DNA of 5,587 bases from Candidatus Omnitrophota bacterium (GTDB lineage Bacteria; Omnitrophota; Gorgyraeia; Gygaellales; Profunditerraquicolaceae), in the NCBI GenBank assembly GCA_016212045.1, contig JACRHO010000029.1, forward strand, positions 1 to 5,587. Direction: 5' to 3'. The notes beneath the pieces were generated by a model, which was not told where the DNA came from, did no database searches, and was given only the letters and a program-made list of their open reading frames with translations. Of the stretch, positions 1 through 5,259 are shown in pieces (position 1 is the stretch's first letter; each line of letters starts with the position of its first letter). A program made the translations under genes and the position numbers.

Positions 1-66
1 GTCAATATAACCCTGGACTAAATTATTTTTTTTAATTAGGCCTAAAATCTCTTCGCGATTAAGCAT
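1..66 (-). CDS. Probable dCTP deaminase/dUTPase family protein, N-terminal fragment
   Basis: Only the first 22 codons are present; the gene runs off the low-coordinate edge. The ATG sits 5 bases after the stop of the upstream gene (TAA at 74-72). The visible peptide reads MLNREEILGLIKKNNLV followed by QGYID. The pattern 'ML(S/N)REEI..LI...NLV..YID' is how I remember the start of the dCTP deaminase/dUTP diphosphatase-like proteins of some archaea and candidate-phylum bacteria; the next residues would be expected to continue into a QLxPNGFDLTV-type motif outside the window. The function would fit the dCMP deaminase and NrdR genes of the same operon. Upstream there is only a weak GAGG-type site about 16 bases from the ATG, so translation may depend on coupling to the gene before it. 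The start contains a run of eight A in codons 12-14. With so little sequence the family call is tentative; that a gene begins here is much more certain. Confidence 0.45.
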   Translation of the reverse strand, partial: MLNREEILGLIKKNNLVQGYID

Positions 67-71
67 GGCAA

Positions 72-722
72 TTAAAGTTCTGCCTCTAATTTCCTGATTA
101 AGGCGGCTGCCTCTTTAATCAGTGGCGCAGGTAGTAATTTGGCAGTTTCAATTTCTTCTTTTAAGGCCTTAAGTGTGCCTAAAAATCTTCTTACTGTGGC
201 TATTTTTCTCTTCTCCCAGGCCTCTTCTGGATCCAGCTCCTGCCTCTGCCGGATTAAACTGGTGAGGTCTCTTTTGGCCTCCCGGACATCTTTTCCTTTT
301 TCAAAAATATCTTTCTTCAGGCGCGCGTAATCTTCTTCGCCCACGTCTTTTTTATTTCTTGCCAGGCGCAAGACATCAATAGATTCATAGGTAGGCATAG
401 TGGCGGCATTACTTGCGGCCTTATATTCATCAGTTAAATACACGGGTTCTTCTTTCTCCAGAAAATAGTAGGAGCGCAAGAGTTTCATCGCGGTATTTTT
501 TTTGATGCCTATCTCGCGGGAGGTATATATATCAAAGTTGCCAAAGCCCCACTCCTTATAAAGTTTATCCTTCCAGGCCGCATAAAGCGCCCGGCCCAAC
601 TCTACCCAGGAGGTCTTAAAATTTTTGGCGCTCTGCAATATCTGATAACGCAAGCCCCCCTCTTCCAAGCCCTCCATCTTTTGCTCAATACTCTCTAAAG
701 ATTTCATTTTTACCGGATTCAT
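72..722 (-). CDS. Protein of unknown function with a helix-turn-helix-like core
   Basis: I do not recognise this 216-residue protein as a named family. It has no signal peptide or membrane segment and is rich in charged, helix-forming residues, so it should be cytoplasmic. Residues 38-66 hold an aromatic-rich stretch (SWVELGRALY, then EWGFGNFDIY). Residues 67-88 (SREIGIKKNTAMKLLRSYYF) have the spacing of a helix-turn-helix, with 'lGI...TA..L' in the position of the recognition pair. This W..LG..LY...Y...G...F..Y....gi....A..L layout resembles small HTH proteins found near phage and plasmid maintenance genes, but that is pattern similarity only. Residues 130-160 (DYARLKKDIFEKGKD onward) and 167-216 look like long charged helices, perhaps coiled coil. 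The start is well supported: its ATG overlaps the stop of the tRNA nucleotidyltransferase gene as ATGA, with GGAGG 6 bases upstream. A second Met at residue 6 is less well placed. DNA or RNA binding is an inference. Confidence 0.85.
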   Translation of the reverse strand: MNPVKMKSLESIEQKMEGLEEGGLRYQILQSAKNFKTSWVELGRALYAAWKDKLYKEWGFGNFDIYTSREIGIKKNTAMKLLRSYYFLEKEEPVYLTDEYKAASNAATMPTYESIDVLRLARNKKDVGEEDYARLKKDIFEKGKDVREAKRDLTSLIRQRQELDPEEAWEKRKIATVRRFLGTLKALKEEIETAKLLPAPLIKEAAALIRKLEAEL

Positions 723-2173
723 CTTTTACCTCCAACTTTAATAAACTTTTTCGCTACCTTTAAGCCTTGGGTCTTGGTCTCTATCTTTCCAATTGCCTGC
801 AATTCTTCGAGTTCCTGCAAAATCTTCCCGATTAAAGGCGAGGGTTTGAGATTAAATTCTTTTATCAGGTCGTCGCCATTAACGAGGCGCACTAATTTTT
901 TTTCTTTTTGTTTTCTAAAATATTCCTTAACCAACCCCAGGGCAATCTGCTCATGATGCGCTCGTGTCGTCCGCGAAGTCAAGCGCCCCCGGGTTGCCCG
1001 CTGGTCAGCAATGGAGAGTAAAAGTATGCTTACTGCCTCTTTTTGCGCATCGCGAAAATACCGGAATTTTGCCCGGGGAGTAATCTCTTCATTGTCTGCG
1101 AGGTAGCCGGGCCGTAAATGCAGAAAAACCATCTTCTCCAGAGAATTTAGTTCGTCATTGGAAAGCTTCAAGAGTTTGGCGATATTACGGGTAAATTGTA
1201 AGCCAATTTTCTCATGGCCATGGAATTTAGTCTTGCCGCCAACTCTTCGCTTGGCGCGGGGTTTACCGATATCGTGCAAAAGCGCGCCTAACTTAATCAG
1301 GGCGCGGCGCCGGCGGTCACTGGAAATAACCTCGTTAAGATAATCCTGAATCTCTTTATAGTTCTTTAGTTCCTGGATTAAAATATCCAGTTGCCTGAGG
1401 GTCTCTAAGGTATGTTCCCAGACATCTAAATGGTGATAGGGGCCTTGCCTGACCCGGCGCATAATTTCAAAATCCGGAAAAATAATTTTTAAGATTTTTA
1501 GTTTATCTAACTGCGCAATGTACTCAAAAGAATTAGGTCTATCCAGAATCTTAAAGAGTTCATCGCGGATGCGCTCATAAGAGGCCTGGCTTAATTTTTC
1601 CCGTTTTGTTTTTATCTGCCGGAGCGTTTCTTTATCAATTTTAAAACCGAATATACTGGACAAACTAAAAGCGCGTAATATCCTTAAAGGGTCATCGTCA
1701 AAGGCCCTTCCACTGACCATCCTGATCACCTCGGATTTTAAATCTCTTCTGCCATGATATGGGTCAATGAATAAATCGCCTAATGGTTTATCGTGGAATA
1801 CTGCTCCTAATTCCAAGCCCAAGGCGTTTATGGTAAAGTCGCGACCGAGAAGGTCTTGCTCTAAAGTTCCCCCGCGAAAGTCAATAAAATCTAAAGTATA
1901 AGTTTTATCATTTATCATTTTTACTAAACGGCAGCATCCGCGCTCTTTATCCAAGACAACAAAACCGGCCTTGATTTCCTTGGCTAATTTGCAGCCAAAA
2001 CTTATGGCGCCTTTTTTCAAGGAAAAATCTATGTCCAGATTTTCTTTCTCTCTCTTTAAAATCAAGTCGCGCAGATACCCGCCCACAAGATAAAGTTTGA
2101 CTTTTCTCTTTTTGGCAAAATTAAAAATTATTTTTAGGAGATTTAATTCCTCTTTGTCTAAGGAAGGAGCCAT
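719..2173 (-). CDS. Class II tRNA nucleotidyltransferase (CCA-adding/poly(A) polymerase family) with HD domain
   Basis: This 484-residue protein belongs to the class II nucleotidyltransferase superfamily, whose members add or repair the 3' CCA of tRNA or add poly(A) tails. Seen in order: the active-site motif VGGYLRD (30-36) with the metal-binding pair D47-I-D49; RDFTINAL (111-118), which contacts the sugar and template region; DPYHGRRDL (137-145); the nucleotide-selecting motif as DDPLRILRA (160-168), close to the family EDxxR; a YERIRDEL segment (199-206); then an HD phosphohydrolase domain with HLDVWEHTLETL (248-259), H300-D301 and HGHEKIG (318-324). This layout matches bacterial CCA enzymes with a C-terminal HD domain, which in E. 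coli gives phosphatase and phosphodiesterase activity. Whether this copy adds CCA, only CC, only A, or poly(A) cannot be settled from the motifs I can read. The start lacks a visible Shine-Dalgarno site; two in-frame TAG codons just upstream block any longer version. The stop overlaps the next gene as ATGA. Confidence 0.92.
   Translation of the reverse strand: MAPSLDKEELNLLKIIFNFAKKRKVKLYLVGGYLRDLILKREKENLDIDFSLKKGAISFGCKLAKEIKAGFVVLDKERGCCRLVKMINDKTYTLDFIDFRGGTLEQDLLGRDFTINALGLELGAVFHDKPLGDLFIDPYHGRRDLKSEVIRMVSGRAFDDDPLRILRAFSLSSIFGFKIDKETLRQIKTKREKLSQASYERIRDELFKILDRPNSFEYIAQLDKLKILKIIFPDFEIMRRVRQGPYHHLDVWEHTLETLRQLDILIQELKNYKEIQDYLNEVISSDRRRRALIKLGALLHDIGKPRAKRRVGGKTKFHGHEKIGLQFTRNIAKLLKLSNDELNSLEKMVFLHLRPGYLADNEEITPRAKFRYFRDAQKEAVSILLLSIADQRATRGRLTSRTTRAHHEQIALGLVKEYFRKQKEKKLVRLVNGDDLIKEFNLKPSPLIGKILQELEELQAIGKIETKTQGLKVAKKFIKVGGKR
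729..733 (-). promoter_or_regulatory. Strong ribosome binding site for the unknown-function gene
   Basis: The transcript reads GGAGG, then TAAAAG, then ATG, giving an ideal 6-base spacing to the ATG at 722-720. The site lies inside the last codons of the upstream tRNA nucleotidyltransferase gene. It decides the start codon and shows that this small gene is translated in its own right, not only by coupling. Confidence 0.8.
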
Positions 2174-2191
2174 GAGAAGAGTAATCTAATT

Positions 2192-2602
2192 CTACTTATT
2201 CTTATTAAATACCTCGGACTGTTTTAGAACGTCGTCTTCCACAAAGATAGGGGCATGCGCCCTCACTGCCAGGGCAATACTATCCGAAGGACGCGCATCA
2301 ATGGTCTTGGTGTGACCGGCATTGGTGCGCACTACAATCTTGGCATGGAAGGTATTTTCTTCTAATCTATCAATAATAATTCTGTCAATGCGCGCCTCTA
2401 AGTTCTCCAGGGTAGAATGGAATAAATCGTGGGTCAGGGGCCGCGGAGGCTTAAAACCGCTAATCTTCAACTTTATTGCCGAGGCCTCACTCAGGCCAAT
2501 CACAATGGGCAAGACCCTATTACCATCCTTTTCTTTTAAGACAATTAACTGGTCGTGCCTCTTCTCGTCAATTACAATTTTATTCAATTCCATTTCTACC
2601 AT
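2192..2602 (-). CDS. DUF151 (bifunctional nuclease, BFN) domain protein
   Basis: A 136-residue cytoplasmic protein made almost entirely of one DUF151/BFN domain. Visible signatures are LPIVIG (31-36), the PPRPLTHDL block (52-60), IDARPSDSIALA (101-112) and APIFV (117-121), all in the expected order. The domain was named after a plant protein reported to have both RNase and DNase activity; in bacteria its role is poorly known, so a nuclease function here is only by family. There is no UVR domain at the C-terminus, unlike the plant version; the last 10 residues are a plain polar tail. The ATG at 2602 is preferred over the internal Met at residue 4 because the Shine-Dalgarno sequence is 10 bases from the first and 19 from the second. 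It lies 15 bases after nrdR and 18 bases before the tRNA nucleotidyltransferase gene, so it is very probably in the same transcript. Confidence 0.93.
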   Translation of the reverse strand: MVEMELNKIVIDEKRHDQLIVLKEKDGNRVLPIVIGLSEASAIKLKISGFKPPRPLTHDLFHSTLENLEARIDRIIIDRLEENTFHAKIVVRTNAGHTKTIDARPSDSIALAVRAHAPIFVEDDVLKQSEVFNKNK

Positions 2603-2612
2603 AATATAATTT

Positions 2613-2619
2613 CCTCCTT
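2613..2619 (-). promoter_or_regulatory. Ribosome binding site overlapping the nrdR stop codon
   Basis: The transcript reads TAAGGAGGA: the TAA stop of nrdR (2620-2618) shares its two A bases with a full AAGGAGG Shine-Dalgarno sequence. The ATG of the DUF151 gene follows after 10 bases. A ribosome ending nrdR would therefore sit on this site, which suggests that termination and re-initiation are linked. This site also decides the start of the DUF151 gene. Confidence 0.8.
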
Positions 2620-3088
2620 ACCTACGTCGCTGCTTTTCTTTACCGAGGATGCCTTTCAATTCTTCCATAAACTGGCCGATATCTTTAAATTGCCGATATA
2701 CTGAGGCAAATCTGACATAAGCCACATGGTCTAATGCCCTTAATTTCTCCACCACCAATTCTCCAATTCTGGAGGTGGGGACTTCGCGGTCAGATTTCTT
2801 CTGAATGGCCCGCTCAACCTGCGTAACAATCTCTTCCAGCTTCTCTACACTAATCGGCCTCTTCTCGCAGGCCTTCATAATTCCGGAAAGTATTTTTTTA
2901 CGGTCAAAGGGTTCGCGGCGGCCGTCTTTTTTAATCACCATCAAAGAGACCTCTTCAATATATTCATAGGTAGTAAAGCGTTTGCCACATTTTAGGCATT
3001 CGCGCCGGCGCCGAATGGCTGATTCTTCCTGCGTCGCCCGCGAATCCACCACCTTATCTTCTTTATAGCCGCAGAAAGGACATCTCAT
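2618..3088 (-). CDS. nrdR: Transcriptional repressor NrdR
   Basis: NrdR is a zinc-ribbon plus ATP-cone regulator that represses ribonucleotide reductase operons when dATP is abundant. The 156-residue length is usual for the family. The N-terminal zinc ribbon has its four ligands C3, C6, C31 and C34 (MRCPFCGY and CLKCGKRFTTYE), with VVDSR (13-17) and the IRRRREC arginine cluster between them. The ATP-cone covers roughly residues 49-139, starting with VIKKDGRREPFDRKKI and ending with the DHVAYVRFASVYRQF signature. The C-terminus is a short basic tail. The ATG overlaps the dCMP deaminase stop as ATGA; a GGGTGAG sequence about 12 bases upstream is a modest ribosome site. Sitting beside a dCMP deaminase and, further on, a probable dCTP/dUTP enzyme suits a dNTP-pool regulator. 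No ribonucleotide reductase gene is present here, so its targets must lie elsewhere. Confidence 0.97.
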   Translation of the reverse strand: MRCPFCGYKEDKVVDSRATQEESAIRRRRECLKCGKRFTTYEYIEEVSLMVIKKDGRREPFDRKKILSGIMKACEKRPISVEKLEEIVTQVERAIQKKSDREVPTSRIGELVVEKLRALDHVAYVRFASVYRQFKDIGQFMEELKGILGKEKQRRR

Positions 3089-3549
3089 TTAGTTATTTTT
3101 CTCACCCTAATTTTTGCTTCTTTTAAAAGTTCCATCGCCATCTTATCCGGATAGCCCTCACTAATTACAATTTCTTTAATCCCAGCATTAATCAGCATCT
3201 TAGCACAAATTATACAAGGCTGGTTAGTAACATAAAGGGTGCTGTCTCTAGTAGTTACTCCATATAAAGCTGCCTGCACCAACACATTTTGTTCAGCATG
3301 CAGACCTTTACACAATTCTTGGCGTTCTCCCGACGGAATTTTTAATTTTTGGCGCAGGCAGCCAATATCAATGCAGTGCCTAAGGCCTGAGGGCGCGCCA
3401 TTATAGCCAGTGGCTAAAATTTTTTTATCCTTTACCAGGACTGCCCCTACCTTGCGCCTGAGGCAGGTTGACCTCCTAGAGACAAGCCCGGCCATCTCTA
3501 AAAAATACGCATCCCAACTTGGGCGATGATGGTTCTTTTTTTTCTTCAT
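3085..3549 (-). CDS. dCMP deaminase (ComEB-type cytidine/deoxycytidylate deaminase)
   Basis: Predicted zinc enzyme that converts dCMP to dUMP, the substrate of thymidylate synthase. The 154-residue protein carries the deaminase fold signatures: VGAVLVKDKKILATGYNGAP (34-53), the catalytic HAE (H84, A85, E86) followed by QN, and the zinc-binding PCIIC (C112 and C115). The insert between them, with H58-C59, C64 and C80 just before HAE, is the pattern of the dCMP deaminase/ComEB group, which separates it from cytidine or tRNA adenosine deaminases. The N-terminus MKKKKNHHRPSWDAYF is basic, then runs into the usual 'W..YF..mA.lv..RSTC' helix. Start and stop both overlap neighbours as ATGA (glyA upstream, nrdR downstream), indicating tight translational coupling. 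The ribosome site is weak (AAAAGAAAA). A run of eight A falls in codons 3-5. In Bacillus the related protein is called ComEB for its operon, without a proven role in DNA uptake. Confidence 0.93.
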   Translation of the reverse strand: MKKKKNHHRPSWDAYFLEMAGLVSRRSTCLRRKVGAVLVKDKKILATGYNGAPSGLRHCIDIGCLRQKLKIPSGERQELCKGLHAEQNVLVQAALYGVTTRDSTLYVTNQPCIICAKMLINAGIKEIVISEGYPDKMAMELLKEAKIRVRKITK

Positions 3550-4799
3550 TTTTCTTTTATTAATTCTGGATACAGCCTAAATCTCCGGGTTAAAGAAAGC
3601 ACCTCTTCTTTTATTTCTTTTAATTTTTCCGGATTATCACTTCCCTCTATTGCTGCGGTAACAAAGCTGGCAATCTGGCGCATCTGATATTCCTTCATCT
3701 TGCGGGTAGTTAACGCCGCGGTCCCCAAACGTATGCCGCTAGTGGTGCTGGCGCTCTTTTTGTCAAAAGGAATAAGATTTTTATTCACCGTGATATTTAC
3801 CTCTTCTAAGATATCTGAGGCATCTCTGCCGGTAACTCCTTTTTCTGTTAAATCCACCAGGATGAGATGGGTATCGGTAGCGCCGGAAACAATGCGAAAT
3901 CCTTCTTTAGCTAAAGCCCTGGCCAAAGCCCGGGCATTCTTAACTACCTGCCGCTGATAGGTCCTGAATTTAGGGCTCATTGCCTCCTTAAAGGCCACAG
4001 CCTTGGCGGCAATGACGTGCATCAGGGGCCCGCCCTGAATACCCGGAAAAATGTGCGCGTCAATTTTTTTGGCAAATTCTTTTTTGCAAATGACAAAACC
4101 GCCCCGCGGGCCTCTTAAGGTCTTGTGGGTGGTGGAAGTCACAAATTCCGCATAAGGAACAGGCGTTGGATGCACACCTGCGGCTACCAAGCCAGCAATA
4201 TGCGCCATATCCACCAGCAAATAAGCACCGACCTTATCGCAAATCTTACGAAACTCTTTAAAATCAATTTTGCGCGGGTAGGCAGAGGCGCCGGCTAAAA
4301 TCATCTTGGGCTTATGTTTTTTGGCTAATTCTAAAATCCGGGCGTAATCCAAGGTTTCGGTTTTTTTGTCTACGCCGTAAGTAATCACATTATAAAACAT
4401 CCCGGAAAAATTATGCGGATGACCGTGGGTAAGGTGTCCGCCGCAGGCCAAATCTAAGGCTAAAACCTTATCTCCGAATTTTAAAGCGGCAAAATAAACC
4501 GCCATATTCGCCTGGGTGCCAGAATGCGCCTGGACATTGACGTGCTCTGCGCCAAACAATTTCTTTGCCCGCTCAATTGCCAGACGCTCTGCCTCATCCA
4601 CATTGACACAACCGCCATACCAGCGCGCGCGGGGATAGCCTTCGGCATATTTATTCGTCAGCACCGACCCCTGCGCCTCTAATACTGCCAAAGAAGCGAA
4701 GTTTTCTGAGGCAATCAACTCCAAGGTTTCATCTTGTCTTTTAATTTCATTTTTGATAGCCACATAAATCTCTGGGTCAATATTTTTTAGGTATCTCAT
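3546..4799 (-). CDS. glyA: Serine hydroxymethyltransferase
   Basis: This PLP enzyme converts serine and tetrahydrofolate to glycine and 5,10-methylene-tetrahydrofolate, the one-carbon donor for thymidylate and purine synthesis. The 417-residue length is typical. Signatures in order: ELIASENF (27-34), NKYAEGYP (49-56) and WYGGC (60-64), FGAEHVNVQAHSGTQAN (82-98), VDMAHIAGLVAAGVHP (196-211) with the PLP-ring contact D197 and H200, and the Schiff-base lysine K226 in TSTTHKTLRGPRGG (221-234), then IFPGIQGGP. The substrate loop reads THGHPHNFSG, where the common bacterial form is THGxxVNFSG, and the early motif is YPRARWYGG where many bacteria have YPGKRYYGG; this variant style is one I associate with planctomycete or candidate-phylum enzymes. 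The gene begins one base after the rpiB stop (TAA G ATG), with only an AGGGG sequence some 14 bases upstream. Its end overlaps the dCMP deaminase start as ATGA. Confidence 0.98.
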   Translation of the reverse strand: MRYLKNIDPEIYVAIKNEIKRQDETLELIASENFASLAVLEAQGSVLTNKYAEGYPRARWYGGCVNVDEAERLAIERAKKLFGAEHVNVQAHSGTQANMAVYFAALKFGDKVLALDLACGGHLTHGHPHNFSGMFYNVITYGVDKKTETLDYARILELAKKHKPKMILAGASAYPRKIDFKEFRKICDKVGAYLLVDMAHIAGLVAAGVHPTPVPYAEFVTSTTHKTLRGPRGGFVICKKEFAKKIDAHIFPGIQGGPLMHVIAAKAVAFKEAMSPKFRTYQRQVVKNARALARALAKEGFRIVSGATDTHLILVDLTEKGVTGRDASDILEEVNITVNKNLIPFDKKSASTTSGIRLGTAALTTRKMKEYQMRQIASFVTAAIEGSDNPEKLKEIKEEVLSLTRRFRLYPELIKEK

Positions 4800-4800
4800 C

Positions 4801-5259
4801 TTATTCTCTAGCCCCTATGATTTTTTCAATTTTTTTGAGCTGATTGAGGCGCCTTAAGTGCCTGCCGCCTTGAAATTCGGTATTTAGCCAGACCTTCAAA
4901 ATCTTTTTTGCCGCCTGCTCGCTGACAAAACCCGACCCTAATACTAAAACATTACTGTCGTTGTGCTCTCTGGACAGTTGTGCCACCTTGGCGTTATAAC
5001 ATAAAGCCGCGCGCACGCCAGGCACCCTGTTCGCTACAATAGAATGGCCAATCCCGCTGTTGCAGATAAGGATGCCGCGGCTATAGTGGCCTCGAGAAAT
5101 TTCCTTAGCCAGATGATAGGCAAGTTCAGGGTAATCGCAGCGCTCTTCTGAATAGGTGCCTAAATCTCTCGCCTCGTAATTAATTTTTCCTAAATAGGAT
5201 TTCACTTTTTCCTTTAAGCGGAATCCGGCGTGGTCAGAGGCGATGATAATTTTTTTCAT
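4801..5259 (-). CDS. rpiB: Ribose 5-phosphate isomerase B
   Basis: RpiB interconverts ribose 5-phosphate and ribulose 5-phosphate in the pentose phosphate pathway. The 152-residue protein lines up closely with the E. coli enzyme without gaps at the key sites: D9-H10 in IIIASDHAGF, the catalytic base C66, S68 where many enzymes have Thr or Ser, H99 in SREHND (96-101), and phosphate-binding R133 and R137 near the C-terminus. The active-site loop reads CNSGIGHS; the more usual form is C-G-(T/S)-G-I-G-M-S, so N67 and H72 are local departures. The cysteine marks it as the Cys-type RpiB, not the Glu-type of actinobacteria. LacA/LacB galactose 6-phosphate isomerases share the fold, but nothing around suggests lactose metabolism. 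The ATG overlaps the phosphatase stop as ATGA; GGAGAGGA lies about 13 bases upstream, a little far. A run of seven A occupies codons 2-4. Confidence 0.95.
   Translation of the reverse strand: MKKIIIASDHAGFRLKEKVKSYLGKINYEARDLGTYSEERCDYPELAYHLAKEISRGHYSRGILICNSGIGHSIVANRVPGVRAALCYNAKVAQLSREHNDSNVLVLGSGFVSEQAAKKILKVWLNTEFQGGRHLRRLNQLKKIEKIIGARE

Noticed and set aside
139..330. Open frame on the plus strand inside the unknown-function gene
   Set aside because: Its Ser/Phe/Leu-rich product is the reverse shadow of a Lys/Glu-rich gene, with no ribosome site and no family resemblance. The same holds for plus-strand frames at 774-956, 1158-1343, 2322-2609 and 3700-3957.
2174..2191. Gap between the DUF151 gene and the tRNA nucleotidyltransferase gene as a site for a terminator or promoter
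   Set aside because: At 18 bases it is too short, and no inverted repeat or T-run is visible on the transcript strand.
3085..3549. Alternative calls for the deaminase: tRNA adenosine deaminase, RibD or cytidine deaminase
   Set aside because: The long insert with H58-C59, C64 and C80 before HAE and the GYNGAP motif point to dCMP deaminase/ComEB; RibD would carry a reductase domain and tRNA deaminases lack this insert.
4381..4400. AT-rich, partly palindromic stretch around CACATTATAAAACAT considered as an NrdR box
   Set aside because: It lies in the middle of glyA, matches the NrdR box (ACACWATATVTTGT-like) poorly, and there is no paired second box at the expected spacing.
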